64,000 bases of DNA from Caulobacter sp. BK020 (GTDB lineage: Bacteria > Pseudomonadota > Alphaproteobacteria > Caulobacterales > Caulobacteraceae), in contig NZ_SLZL01000005.1 in assembly GCF_004342605.1 (NCBI RefSeq), positions 248,001-312,000 of the forward strand, written 5' to 3'. The position numbers and the translations under genes were made by a program. Each line of letters opens with the position of its first letter. The first letter of the stretch is position 1. Below, one piece after another: positions 1-9,126 of this stretch. The notes below the pieces were generated by a model. It had not been told where the DNA came from and did no database searches. It saw nothing but the letters and a program-made list of their open reading frames with translations.

Positions 1-124
1 TGCCCATGACGTCGCCTTCGCGCACCCGCTGGGCGTCGGCCGCGTGCGCCGCGTCGCGCACCGCCTTCGCCGTCCGATCATAGCCGGGCCTGTCGCCATA
101 ACCGATGGTGATGAACCTGGGCAT
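1..124 (-). CDS. YCII-related domain protein, N-terminal fragment
   Basis: The first 41 codons of a minus-strand gene are visible, starting at an ATG at 124 and running off the window edge. The N-terminus MPRFITIGYGDRPGYDRT followed by an alanine-rich helix is typical of YCII/DGPF-type small proteins, which form a ferredoxin-like dimer and are usually uncharacterised or linked to sigma factors. Only the start is here, so catalytic residues cannot be checked. The identification rests on resemblance of the N-terminus alone. Confidence 0.55.
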   Translation of the reverse strand, partial: MPRFITIGYGDRPGYDRTAKAVRDAAHAADAQRVREGDVMG

Positions 125-248
125 ACGGGCCTGAACGCGAAGACCCGCCAGCGGTTCTTGGCGAGCTTCCGCTTTCGTCAGCAGCCGATTCAATCCGTCG
201 CCAAATTCTATCTACAGGGCCGGCTGTTCGGCTCACCCGCCCGTCCGT

Positions 249-334
249 CCTCGTCCTTCGACAAGCTCAGGATGAGGACGAATTTGACGAGGGTTCAGTA
301 GAAATCCTCATCCTGAGCTTGTCGAAGGACGAGG
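249..334. repeat. Perfect 30-bp inverted repeat
   Basis: Arms at 249-278 and 305-334 are exact reverse complements separated by 26 bases. The core CCTTCGACAAGCTCAGGATG is an intergenic repeat often seen in alphaproteobacterial genomes. It lies between the YCII-like gene and the 3' end of the GH3 gene and could fold into a long RNA hairpin acting as a transcription barrier or as a REP/MITE-like element. Function is inferred. Confidence 0.85.
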
Positions 335-385
335 ATTTCTCTTGAGGCCCCCATAAGTCCGCTTCCGGGCGGACGGATCGGAAGG

Positions 386-2797
386 TCAGCCCGTGACCGT
401 CAGGGTCGCCGGCTTCAGCTGGGCCGAGTTGGGGCCAGCCAGCAGGGTGAACTTGCCGGGCTCGACCACGCGCTTCATCTCCAGGTTCCACAGCGACAGG
501 TCCAGCGGCGAGACCTCGAAGGTCACCGTCGTCTTGGCGCCCGGCGCCAGGGTCACGCGCTTGAAGTGCTTCAACTCCAGCAGCGGGCGGGTCACCGAAG
601 CGGCCTCGTCGTGGATGTAAAGCTGCACCACCTCGTCGCCGGCGACCTTGCCGGTGTTGGTCACGTCGACCTCGACCTTGACGCTCTCGCTGGTCCCGAT
701 CTGCGCCTTGGCCGGACGCGGGGCCGAGATGTCGAAGGTGGTGTAGGACAGGCCGAAGCCGAACGGGTAGAGCGACGTGGTGTCGCCCAGAAGGTAGCCG
801 CGGCGGGCCGTAGGCTTGCGGTTGTAGAAGATCGGCAGCTGGCCGACGTCGCGGGCGATGCTGACCGGCAGCTTGCCGCCCGGATTGGCGCGGCCGAACA
901 GGATGTCGGCGGCGGCGTTGCCGGTCTCCTGGCCCAGGTACCAGCCCTCGACCAGGGCGTCGGCCCGCTCCGCCAGCAGGTTCACCGACAGCGGACGGCC
1001 GTTCAGCAGGAAGACCACGGTCGGTTTGCCCAGGTCGAAGATCGCCCTGGCCAGGTCGTTCTGCTGGCCGATCAGGTCCAGGCTGTCGCGGTCGCCCAGA
1101 TGGTTGTCGGCCCAGGCTTCGCGGCTGGTCTGCTCGTTGTCGCCCAGCACCATGACCACCACGTCGGCCTTCTTGGCCACCTCGACCGCTTCGGCGATCA
1201 GCTTGGCGTTGACGGCCGGATCGACCAGCTTGACCTCGTCCTGGGCCCAGATCCGCGCCTCGGTGATCCGCACCGCCTCGGCGTAGTCCAGGGTGAAGCC
1301 GCTCTTCTTGGCTTCCGCCGCCAGACCCTCGTAGATCGACACCACGTGGCGCGGCACGTCGCTGTAGCCGCCGATCGGCGTGTCCTTGGCGTGCGTGCCC
1401 AGCAGGGCCAGGCGCTTGAATTTCGACGGATCGAGCGGCAGCACGCCCTTGTCGTTCTTCAGCAGCACCACGGCCTTGCGGGCCGCCTCGCGGGCCAGGG
1501 CGACGGCCTCGGGCGTGGCGGTCTTGGCGTCGGCCGTCTTTTCGTCGGCATAGGGGTTCTCGAACAGCCCGCCTTCGAACTTGACGGCCAGCACCCGGGC
1601 CACGGCCTCGTCGACCTGGCTCTGCGGGATGCGGCCGGCCTTCACCAGTTCGGGCAGCAGGGCGTAGGCCTCGCCGTCGGGCAGCTCGACGTCGACCGTG
1701 GCGTTCATCGCCATCACCGCGGTGTCGGCCAGGCTGTCGGTCAGCTTGTGGCGGGCGATCAGCTCCTTGATTGCGAAGTAGTCGCTCATCGTCGCGCCCT
1801 TGAAGCCCCACTCGCCGCGCAGCACGTCGTGCAGCAGCCAACGGTTGGCGTGCGAGGGCACGCCGTCGATCTCGTTGTACGAGGGCATGACCGAACGCAC
1901 CGGCAGCTCCTTCACCGCCCGCTCGAACGGCGGGAAGAAGTTCTCGCGCAGGGTTCGCTCGGCGATCTGGGCCGGGCCGACATTGGTGCCGTTCTCGGGC
2001 TGGCCGTGGCCGGTCATGTGCTTGAGGGTGACGAAAACCTTGTCCTTGGCCAGAGGCAGGGTCTTGCCCTGGAAGCCGCGGATCGCCGCCAGGCCGATCT
2101 CGGCGCACAGGTGCGGGTCCTCGCCGTAGGTCTCCTCGATCCGGCCCCAGCGCGGGTCGCGGGCCACGTCGACCACCGGGGCCAGGGCGATGTTGGAGCC
2201 CCGGGCCCGCATCTCGCGGGCGGCGACGGCGAAGCACTTCTCCACCGTGTCGGGATCGAAGGTCGAGGCCATGGCGATGGCCTGGGGGAAGCTGGTGGCG
2301 TCGCGCGCGACATAGCCGTGCAGCGCCTCATCATGCATCAGCATCGGGATGCCCAGGCGCGTCTGCTCCATGGCCCATTTCTGGGCGGCGTTGACGTAGC
2401 GGGCGGTCTGCAGGGCGTTGCGGTTGACCGAGCCGTCGTCGGCGCCGGCGGCGGCGTCGACCACCGCGGCGGCCTTGAGGCCCTTGCGATCGCTGGGACG
2501 CGAGATCTGGCCCAGGCCGTTGGGGAAGTTCTTGCTGGCCTCGGCGGGCGAGAACTCGCCCTCGGGAGTCTGGACCTTGGACTTCGTCAGCCAGATGCCG
2601 ATCAGCTGGGCCGCCTTCTCCTCCAGCGTCATGCGCGAGAGCAGGTCGCGGACCCGCAGTTCGACCGGTTGGGCGGGGTCTTTGTACAGCGGCTTGTCGC
2701 CCGCCTTGGGGGCGGCGGCGCGGGCGAGGGTCGAGGAGGCGGCGGCCAGGGCGGCCAGGCTGACGCCGAGCGTGCGGCGGGTGACGGTCTGGCGCAT
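386..2797 (-). CDS. bglX: Secreted glycoside hydrolase family 3 beta-glucosidase/xylosidase
   Basis: 803-residue GH3 enzyme. A signal sequence with twin arginines (residues 1-28, ending near LARAAA) directs export. The N-terminal TIM-barrel domain includes the ligand segment KHMTGHGQPENG and the nucleophile motif TMSDY, with Asp near residue 339. The alpha/beta sandwich domain follows, and a fibronectin III-like domain occupies about the last 100 residues, giving the usual BglX order. It should release glucose or xylose from oligosaccharide ends in the periplasm. It is divergent from the SGNH esterase gene, and a CCGGT-centred palindrome lies between the two starts, linking it to the putative uronate regulon. 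Substrate preference cannot be read from sequence. Confidence 0.93.
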   Translation of the reverse strand: MRQTVTRRTLGVSLAALAAASSTLARAAAPKAGDKPLYKDPAQPVELRVRDLLSRMTLEEKAAQLIGIWLTKSKVQTPEGEFSPAEASKNFPNGLGQISRPSDRKGLKAAAVVDAAAGADDGSVNRNALQTARYVNAAQKWAMEQTRLGIPMLMHDEALHGYVARDATSFPQAIAMASTFDPDTVEKCFAVAAREMRARGSNIALAPVVDVARDPRWGRIEETYGEDPHLCAEIGLAAIRGFQGKTLPLAKDKVFVTLKHMTGHGQPENGTNVGPAQIAERTLRENFFPPFERAVKELPVRSVMPSYNEIDGVPSHANRWLLHDVLRGEWGFKGATMSDYFAIKELIARHKLTDSLADTAVMAMNATVDVELPDGEAYALLPELVKAGRIPQSQVDEAVARVLAVKFEGGLFENPYADEKTADAKTATPEAVALAREAARKAVVLLKNDKGVLPLDPSKFKRLALLGTHAKDTPIGGYSDVPRHVVSIYEGLAAEAKKSGFTLDYAEAVRITEARIWAQDEVKLVDPAVNAKLIAEAVEVAKKADVVVMVLGDNEQTSREAWADNHLGDRDSLDLIGQQNDLARAIFDLGKPTVVFLLNGRPLSVNLLAERADALVEGWYLGQETGNAAADILFGRANPGGKLPVSIARDVGQLPIFYNRKPTARRGYLLGDTTSLYPFGFGLSYTTFDISAPRPAKAQIGTSESVKVEVDVTNTGKVAGDEVVQLYIHDEAASVTRPLLELKHFKRVTLAPGAKTTVTFEVSPLDLSLWNLEMKRVVEPGKFTLLAGPNSAQLKPATLTVTG

Positions 2798-2908
2798 GAT
2801 CTCTTCGTTTCCCCATAATGGAACAAACCGCTCCAGGAGCGGTGGCGGCGTTGCTCGCCGACGTTGAGGCGCACTATGGAAGCAGAGATCAGACCACTCA
2901 AGTTTTTT

Positions 2909-2925
2909 ATGGTACCGGTCTCATT
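2909..2925. promoter_or_regulatory. Putative LacI-type operator (diverged copy)
   Basis: ATGGTACCGGTCTCATT reads on the other strand as AATGAGACCGGTACCAT. This matches most positions of the operator-like element before the LamG gene (4326) and the FAH gene (47677). It sits between the divergent GH3 and SGNH genes, about 110 bp and 67 bp from their starts, where one site could control both. The match is imperfect. Confidence 0.45.
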
Positions 2926-2991
2926 TCCTCGCCTAGGATCTGGGCGGACAAGCAAGACCCATCGTCGGACGGGCTGGAGCTGGAGGAAACC

Positions 2992-4260
2992 TTGGATATC
3001 GGAAAACGGACCCTGGCCGGTCTGGCGATCGCGCTGTCGATCGCCGCCCCCCTCGCGATCACGCCCGCCTCCGCCGCCCCGGCCAGGGCGTCCGAGAGCC
3101 AGCGCTGGGTGGCCTCCTGGGCCTCGGCTCAGATGGTCCCGGCGGCCAAGGACTCCCTCCCCGCCGCTGACGTGACCGACGGCACGCTGCGCCAGACCCT
3201 GCGGCTCAGCACCGGCGGCCGCAGGATCCGGGTGCGGCTGTCCAACGCCTTCGGGACCGAACCGCTGAAACTGTCGGGCGCCCACGTCGCCCTGGCCGCC
3301 GCGCCGGGCTCGGCCCGGATCGACCCGGCCAGCGACCGCGCCCTGGCCTTCTCCGGCCGCCCCGAGGTGACGATCCCGCCCGGCGCCGAATACCTGTCCG
3401 ACCCGATCGACTTTCCCGCCGCCCCCCTGGCGAACCTGGCGATCACGCTCCGCTTCGACGGCGCGCCGCCGGCCCAGCAGACCAGCCATCCCGGCTCGCG
3501 CACCACCTCGTGGTTCGGACCCGGCGACCAGCTGGCGACCGCGGAGCTGACGGGCGGCAAGTCGCTGGATCGCTGGTTCCAGATTTCGGGCGTCGATGTG
3601 CTGCGCCCGGCCGGCGCCAGCCTAGTGACCTTCGGCGACTCGATCACCGACGGCTATGGCGTCACCACCAACGGCAACAACCGCTGGCCCGACATCCTGG
3701 CCGCCCGGCTGCAAGCCGACCCGCGCACCCGGGGCGTGGGCGTGCTCAACGCCGGCATCGGCGGCAACCGTGTACTGCTAGACGGCCTGGGTCCCAACGC
3801 CATGGCCCGGTTCGAGCGCGACGTGCTGAGCCAGGCGGGCGTGAAGTACGTCATACTGCTGGAAGGCGTGAACGACCTGGGCGTCCTGACCCGCGACCAG
3901 CCCGCCAGCCCCGAGGCCCACGCCGCCCTGGTGGCGCGGATGACCGCCGCCTACGACCAGATGATCCGACGCGCCCATGATCGCGGGATCAAGGTCTATG
4001 GCGCCACGGTCATGCCCTTCGGGGGTTCGGCCTACTACCATCCCGACGCGGCCAATGAACAGGACCGCCAGGCGATCAACGCCTGGATCCGGACGCCCGG
4101 CCGCTTCGACGCGGTGATCGACTTCGACAAGCTGACCCGCGACCCGGCCAATCCCAGCCGGCTGTCGGCCGCCTATGACTCCGGCGACGGCCTGCACCCT
4201 TCCCTGGCCGGCTACAAGGCCATGGCCGACGCCGTGCCGCTGGACCTGTTCACGCGCTGA
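2992..4260 (+). CDS. Secreted SGNH/GDSL-family esterase
   Basis: 422 residues. The TTG at 2992 is chosen because AGGA lies about 7 bases upstream and the next residues form a clean signal peptide (GKRTLAGLAIALS... to ASA-AP); longer readings add implausible sequence. Block I GDSIT has catalytic Ser near residue 217, block III has GIGGN, and the terminal DGLHP motif supplies Asp399/His402. The N-terminal 180 residues form a beta-rich accessory domain. This architecture suits secreted carbohydrate or lipid esterases. Next to GH3 and the LamG protein, a role in deacetylating plant polysaccharide is plausible but not shown. Confidence 0.85.
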   Translation: MDIGKRTLAGLAIALSIAAPLAITPASAAPARASESQRWVASWASAQMVPAAKDSLPAADVTDGTLRQTLRLSTGGRRIRVRLSNAFGTEPLKLSGAHVALAAAPGSARIDPASDRALAFSGRPEVTIPPGAEYLSDPIDFPAAPLANLAITLRFDGAPPAQQTSHPGSRTTSWFGPGDQLATAELTGGKSLDRWFQISGVDVLRPAGASLVTFGDSITDGYGVTTNGNNRWPDILAARLQADPRTRGVGVLNAGIGGNRVLLDGLGPNAMARFERDVLSQAGVKYVILLEGVNDLGVLTRDQPASPEAHAALVARMTAAYDQMIRRAHDRGIKVYGATVMPFGGSAYYHPDAANEQDRQAINAWIRTPGRFDAVIDFDKLTRDPANPSRLSAAYDSGDGLHPSLAGYKAMADAVPLDLFTR

Positions 4261-4325
4261 CCGCCAAAGCTCGGGACCGAAACAAAGCTGCAATGTCTTG
4301 ACCCTAGACCATGGTCTCGCTCGAT

Positions 4326-4341
4326 TGACACCGGTTTCCAT
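4326..4341. promoter_or_regulatory. Putative LacI-type operator TGACACCGGTTTCCAT
   Basis: The same 16 bases occur exactly at 47677-47692 upstream of the FAH/MFS pair. The element is an imperfect palindrome around central CCGG/CG, the form expected for a LacI-family operator. It ends 36 bp before the LamG gene start, so it lies in the leader or core promoter and suits repression. No regulator gene is in the window. Confidence 0.6.
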
Positions 4342-4377
4342 GAAAAGCTGGACAGGGCGAGTTCAGGGAGGAGGCGA

Positions 4378-7300
4378 ATGGCCCGCGCAAGACACACCCT
4401 CAAGGCGGCGCTGCTCTCGGCCGCACTGACCGCCGCGCCCGCGCTGGCCCACGCCGCCCCCGCCCCGCAGGGCGACAGCGGCCTGCTGTTCCACCTGACC
4501 GGCGACAAGGGCCTGACCGCCGACGTCGCCGGCGGGGACCCCGCCCCCAACTTCGCCGACAAGGTCAAGATCAGGACCGACCCCGTCCACGGCCCCTATA
4601 TCGAGGCCGCCGGCGAGGAGACGCTCAGCTGGATGGCGCCGGGCAACCTCTACGCCCAGCGCGGCACGCTCAGCTTCTACTGGCGGGCGCGCGATCCGGT
4701 CGGAACCACGCCCTTCCCGCTGTTCCGCGTCGGCTACGCCGACCACACCAGCTGGGACATGGCCTGGCTGCGCATCGACTGGAACGGCAAGGGCTTCGAC
4801 GCCTTCGTCACTGACGACAACCTGGCGCGGGTGCGGGTCAGCACGACGGTCGCGCCGCCTAAGCCGGACCAGTGGATCCTGGTCACCTTCACCTGGGACG
4901 AGGCCAAGGGGATCGCCCTCTATATCGACGGCAAGCCCATCGCTTCGAAGGCCCAGACCGCCGCCCTGGACGCGGGCCTGGATCAGTTCGGCCCGCACAG
5001 CCGGGTGATCTCACCCCACCAGGTGCAGAGCGCCTACCAGTTCGTCCGCGGCGGCGACGTCGACGACATCCGCGTCTATGACCGCGCCCTGGACGCCGCC
5101 GCCGTCGCGGACCTCGCGGCCGGCAAGGCCCCCGCCCCGGCCGTCGTCGCCACCGACGCCAGGACCTGGCTCTACCGCTACGGCTGGAACCGTCCGGCCG
5201 CCCCTCCGCCCTATCTGGCCGACGCCCGGACCACGATCCGCAAGGTCGAGTTCACCGAACAGTTCGACATCAAGGAACGCATGAGCCTGGGCTCGGACGG
5301 CATCGCCGAGACCACCTGGCCCGGCGTCTACAACCGCTCGAAACTGCCGGGCCGCCACGACTATTTCGAGCTGCCCGACTGGAACGTCTATGTCGAGGGC
5401 GGCAAGGCCATCACCTTCACCCTGCCCGACGAGCCCTGGAACCGCCTGGAGTTCCAGGGCGCGGCCTACGGCTCGCTGACCCGCATCGACGCGGCCGGCA
5501 AGGAGACCCTGCTGGCCACGCGGCCCAAAGGCGAGCTGCGCACCTTCAACCAGTTCGCGGCCCTGAACGGCGGCAAGCTGCGGTTCGACAACGTGGTGCA
5601 GGAAACCCCGATCCAGGAACTGGCGGCCTACAACGTCACCGCCGCCGCCGAGCCGGACGAGTTCACCCTCAGCTACGTCGTGCGCCCGAGCGCCGACCCG
5701 GCCGCCTATCCGACGCTGGACGCGCTTTCGACCTTCGTGACAGGCCGGTACGCGGCCGGCGAGCGGACGATCGTGGCCGCCCTGCCCGCCTCGGCGCCCA
5801 GCAAGCCCCGCGCCGATGCGACGGCCGCTCCCGGCCAGCCGATCATCCACGTGCTGATCCCGGCCGACTTCCGCCAGGCCCGGCCCGGCGGTCCGGTCGG
5901 CAAGTTCCAGTACGGCTGGCAAGGCATGGACGCCGGCCTGGACGGTGTGGCCATCGACATCCCCGCCCTGAAGGTCAAGCCCACCCACGGCGCGCTCTTC
6001 CCGCTGAACATCAAGGTCAAGGATCCGCTTTGGCCGGGCCGCGACCTGATCGACGTCAACGTCTCGGTCAAGCCGGGCGAGGCCCGGACGGTTTATCTCG
6101 ACACCCGCGACCGCTTGCTGCCGGAAGGCCGGAGCCTGTATCTGAGCCTCGCCGGGGCCGGCGCCGACTTCGACGCTCTGCAGCTGGACGGCATGGCCGT
6201 GCGCCTGAAGTTCAAGCCCGCGGCCGACGCCAAGGCCGAGCACGTCGCCGACCGCCTGGCCCAGGCCCGCGACAACCTGGCCTTCCTGGTCGAGGAGCAC
6301 GACGTCTCCAAGCGCCTGGCCCGCTACCAGCGGCTGGACCTGGAGCTGTCGGACCTGCTGCGCGTCGACCCGACGAACCCGCATGGCCGCGAGATGTGGG
6401 CCGAGCTCAATCCCGAGCAGCCCGGCGTCCCGGTCACCGTGCCCACCGCCCCCGCCGGCGTCCCGAAATGGGCGTTCCTGCAGGTCGAGGACCTCAAGCG
6501 GGTGCGCAAATTCATCGAATGGTGGATCGACAATCGCCAGTCGGCCTATGGCGACTTCGGCGGCGGCGTTTCCGACGACGACGACCTGACCCAGCAGTGG
6601 CCGCCCCTGGCCCTGATGGGCGACATCCCCGACAAGACCACCGCCTCGCTGAACGCCCTGCTCGATGCGGCCTACAGGAACGACATGATCCCAAGCGGCC
6701 TGTCGCGGATAAAGACCGACGAGCTGCACTCGTACGAAGAGGCGATCAACCTCAAGGCCGAGGCCATGTACACCGGCTACGGCGCCCCCAAGGTCGTCGA
6801 GCGGATGATGGAGACGGCCCGGGCCTATCCGACCGTCGCCAACAAGGGCGAGGACGGCCACGTCCATATTCTCAGCCGCTATTTCTCGGCCACCGACGTG
6901 TCGCGCGACGGGCCCTGGGGCTGGTCGCATCCCTATTCGTACCTGATCCTGCACCCCGGAATCCTGCTGGCCGACTTCAACGGCGACCCGACGATGCGCA
7001 AGCTGGTCATCGGCCTGGCCGACGGCCACCTGGCGCACGGCAAGCAGGATCCGGACGGGACCTGGCGCTATCCGGAGGACATCAACGCCGCCACCGGCGA
7101 GTCGCGCGGCGAGCTGGCCGGCAAGGGCCGCGGCAATGTCGCGGTCATGCAGCTGTTCTGGGCCGCCTGGCGCTGGACCGGAGACGACAAGTACCTGCGG
7201 CCGCTGAAAGGCGAGATCGCCCACCAGCCGGGCCGGGGCCTGGACGAGCTGAACAGCGACGTCATCGACATGCTGGGCCTGCGCGCCCAGGCCACGCCGA

Positions 7301-8154
7301 TGATCAAGGCCATGGTCGACAAGGGTTCGGACGACCCGTTCCTGCTCTACCAGGCTTGGCGCTCGACCGGCGACGTCGCCTATCTGGAAAAGGTCTACAG
7401 CGACGAGATCACCACCGCTGAACAGCGGATGTGGATGGTCACGGAGGGCCACTGGTGGTCGGACCGCGTGGAGCTGTTCAGCGACATCCTGCAGCGCTCG
7501 CGACTGGGCGGCATGGCCCTGCGCCGCAACCAGATGTTCCCCGGCCACCTGGTCAGCTGGCGGTTCGATACGCCGACCGCCGCCGAGGACGTCGGCATCC
7601 TGGTCACCGGCGGACAGAAAAGCTTCAAGGTCACCGGCTACAACCTGACGGGCCAGCCGCTGCACACGGTGATGACCGGGTGGGACGTCGCGGCCGGCCA
7701 GTGGTCGGTGGCGCGGGCTGTGGAGGGCGTCGGCGATCCGGCGACCTCGGTCGCCTTTGAGCGGACGGCCGGCCTGGACATGACCTTCGCGCCCGGCAAG
7801 ACCACGACCTGGGAGTTCACCCTGCAGACCCCCGCCGCCACGCCGGAAACCGAACGCCCCGACCTCGGGATCGGCCGGGAGGACGTCAAGGTCGGCCGGT
7901 CGGGCCTGACCGTCACCGTCCACAGCCTGGGCGCCAAGCCGGCCCCGGCCTCGGTGGTGCTGGTCGAAGACGCCTCGGGCCAGGAACTGGCGCGGGCGAC
8001 CACGCCCGTCCTGCCGCCGCCCCTCGACTTGAAGCCGAAGACCGCGAAGGTCGCGCTGAAGGCCGGTTGGAAAAGTGGCTATCGCGTGCGCATCGTCCCC
8101 CCGGCCGGCGCGCCGGAAATCACCCAACTCAACAATATCGTCGTCGCCCCCTGA
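4378..8154 (+). CDS. Large secreted LamG-domain protein, candidate polysaccharide-active enzyme
   Basis: 1258 residues; ATG preceded by GGAGGAGG. A signal peptide ends near ALAHA-AP (27). Residues about 30-255 form a concanavalin/LamG-type sandwich (typical phrase VDDIRVYDRAL at its end). A beta-rich middle follows (about 260-600). From about 690 an alpha-helical region rich in Trp, His and acidic residues (EWWIDN, YGDFGGGVSDDDD, EDGHVH, GWSHPYSY near 846) looks like an alpha/alpha-toroid catalytic domain of the sort found in polysaccharide lyases and glycosidases. The C-terminus is again beta-rich. I do not recognise a named CAZy family. The operator shared with uronate genes suggests pectin or another uronate-containing glycan as substrate; this is inference. 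Confidence 0.8.
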   Translation: MARARHTLKAALLSAALTAAPALAHAAPAPQGDSGLLFHLTGDKGLTADVAGGDPAPNFADKVKIRTDPVHGPYIEAAGEETLSWMAPGNLYAQRGTLSFYWRARDPVGTTPFPLFRVGYADHTSWDMAWLRIDWNGKGFDAFVTDDNLARVRVSTTVAPPKPDQWILVTFTWDEAKGIALYIDGKPIASKAQTAALDAGLDQFGPHSRVISPHQVQSAYQFVRGGDVDDIRVYDRALDAAAVADLAAGKAPAPAVVATDARTWLYRYGWNRPAAPPPYLADARTTIRKVEFTEQFDIKERMSLGSDGIAETTWPGVYNRSKLPGRHDYFELPDWNVYVEGGKAITFTLPDEPWNRLEFQGAAYGSLTRIDAAGKETLLATRPKGELRTFNQFAALNGGKLRFDNVVQETPIQELAAYNVTAAAEPDEFTLSYVVRPSADPAAYPTLDALSTFVTGRYAAGERTIVAALPASAPSKPRADATAAPGQPIIHVLIPADFRQARPGGPVGKFQYGWQGMDAGLDGVAIDIPALKVKPTHGALFPLNIKVKDPLWPGRDLIDVNVSVKPGEARTVYLDTRDRLLPEGRSLYLSLAGAGADFDALQLDGMAVRLKFKPAADAKAEHVADRLAQARDNLAFLVEEHDVSKRLARYQRLDLELSDLLRVDPTNPHGREMWAELNPEQPGVPVTVPTAPAGVPKWAFLQVEDLKRVRKFIEWWIDNRQSAYGDFGGGVSDDDDLTQQWPPLALMGDIPDKTTASLNALLDAAYRNDMIPSGLSRIKTDELHSYEEAINLKAEAMYTGYGAPKVVERMMETARAYPTVANKGEDGHVHILSRYFSATDVSRDGPWGWSHPYSYLILHPGILLADFNGDPTMRKLVIGLADGHLAHGKQDPDGTWRYPEDINAATGESRGELAGKGRGNVAVMQLFWAAWRWTGDDKYLRPLKGEIAHQPGRGLDELNSDVIDMLGLRAQATPMIKAMVDKGSDDPFLLYQAWRSTGDVAYLEKVYSDEITTAEQRMWMVTEGHWWSDRVELFSDILQRSRLGGMALRRNQMFPGHLVSWRFDTPTAAEDVGILVTGGQKSFKVTGYNLTGQPLHTVMTGWDVAAGQWSVARAVEGVGDPATSVAFERTAGLDMTFAPGKTTTWEFTLQTPAATPETERPDLGIGREDVKVGRSGLTVTVHSLGAKPAPASVVLVEDASGQELARATTPVLPPPLDLKPKTAKVALKAGWKSGYRVRIVPPAGAPEITQLNNIVVAP

Positions 8155-8167
8155 TTTAGCTTGGAGA

Positions 8168-8191
8168 CCCCGGAGCCGATCCGCTCCGGGG
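8168..8191 (+). terminator. Hairpin after the LamG gene
   Basis: A perfect 9-bp stem CCCCGGAGC/GCTCCGGGG with a 6-base loop lies 14 bases after the LamG stop codon. The U-tract after it is weak, so termination may be only partial and could allow some read-through into the small gene downstream. Confidence 0.55.
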
Positions 8192-8205
8192 GCGTTGCTT
8201 CGCCC

Positions 8206-8409
8206 ATGGCCGAAACCCTCACCGTCCCCCGCGACCTCGTTCAGCGCCTGCGCGCCCGGCTGCCCGCCGTGACGCGCGAGCATCTGTTCGACTGCTACGC
8301 GATCAGCGAGACCACCTGGACCAAGCTGCGCGACGGCAAGCCGATCAAGCGCTCGACGCTGGAGCGCATCCTGCAGCGTTACGAACGCCTGCTGGCCCGC
8401 GCGGCCTGA
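8206..8409 (+). CDS. Small helical protein, possible DNA-binding
   Basis: 67 residues starting MAETLTVPRDLVQRL. The pattern is three or four short helices with a central segment YAISETTWTKLRDGKPIKRS that resembles the turn and recognition helix of Cro/XRE-type proteins (start-then-'TLERIL'). An in-frame start at 8161 would add 15 residues encoded by the terminator hairpin and is therefore less likely. Function is unknown. Confidence 0.5.
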   Translation: MAETLTVPRDLVQRLRARLPAVTREHLFDCYAISETTWTKLRDGKPIKRSTLERILQRYERLLARAA

Positions 8410-8688
8410 CGCCGGACCGGGCGCCCTCGCACCCCGATTCTCCGGGTTACGGCTCCATTTCGCAACCGCACAACGAATTTCGCACCTGCGCAAGCTTCCG
8501 TCCGCCGTCGGACGAAAGACGCGCAAACCTTCCACAATGGGTTGAAATGGCGGGAATTTTCCGCAAGCTGGCGGCCGCCCGCCCATGCCGGACCGGCGCG
8601 TTAACCCTCGTTCTCATGATGAGGTGACAAAGCGCGTTTGGCCCGGCAGGGTTGGCTCTCTTTTGATTCCCAGCAGATGAGCTGATTT

Positions 8689-8967
8689 ATGAACGTTTCG
8701 GATCTGGTCGACGCCGCCGTGGCCGCCGACGACAAGCTGACCAAGACTCAAGCCAAGGCCATCATCGACGGCGTGTTCAAGTCGATCACCGAGGCCGCCG
8801 TGAAGGGCGAAGAAGTCTCGGTCCCGGGCTTCGGCAAGTTCAAGGTCCAGGCCAAGCCGGCCCGCACCGGCCGCAACCCCTCGACCGGCGCCGCCATCGA
8901 GATCGCGGCCAGCAAGAAGGTCGCCTTCACGCCGGCCAAGCAACTGAAGGACGCCGTCAACGGCTAA
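8689..8967 (+). CDS. hup: HU family DNA-binding protein
   Basis: 92 residues with the complete HU fold: helical dimerisation region (residues 1-45), FGKFKV strand, and the DNA-binding arm centred on the RTGRNPSTGAAIEI motif with the arm-tip Asn-Pro. HU bends and compacts DNA and supports replication, repair and recombination complexes. It is monocistronic: 279 bases of intergenic sequence precede it and a strong hairpin follows. The upstream region holds its promoter, but I could not pin down -35/-10 elements. Confidence 0.96.
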   Translation: MNVSDLVDAAVAADDKLTKTQAKAIIDGVFKSITEAAVKGEEVSVPGFGKFKVQAKPARTGRNPSTGAAIEIAASKKVAFTPAKQLKDAVNG

Positions 8968-8976
8968 TCCCTCGGC

Positions 8977-9004
8977 GAGCGGCCGGTCTCACCACCGGCC
9001 GCTC
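8977..9004 (+). terminator. Terminator hairpin of hup
   Basis: 11-bp perfect stem GAGCGGCCGGT/ACCGGCCGCTC with a 6-base loop begins 9 bases after the hup stop codon. The following bases CTCCTGG are only weakly T-rich. Confidence 0.7.
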
Positions 9005-9126
9005 CTCCTGGCCCGCCTCGCGCGGCCAGACGTTCCGGGCCGCCCAGGCGCCCAATGCGGGCGTTTCGCCCCTTCCCACTTCGACATCCTCCCCGGCGGC
9101 TCGCTTCGATTTCACGGAGAGGCGCT

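Noticed and set aside
44..301. 85-codon plus-strand frame at the window start
   Set aside because: Overlaps the YCII-like N-terminus on the other strand and reads into the inverted repeat.
566..2818. 750-codon open frame on the plus strand opposite GH3
   Set aside because: Repetitive, Gly/Ala/Arg/His-rich composition of an antisense shadow; the minus strand encodes a complete GH3 enzyme with motifs.
5011..8586. 1191-codon minus-strand frame opposite the LamG gene
   Set aside because: Antisense shadow of a high-GC gene; no domain pattern, while the plus strand has signal peptide, RBS and domains.
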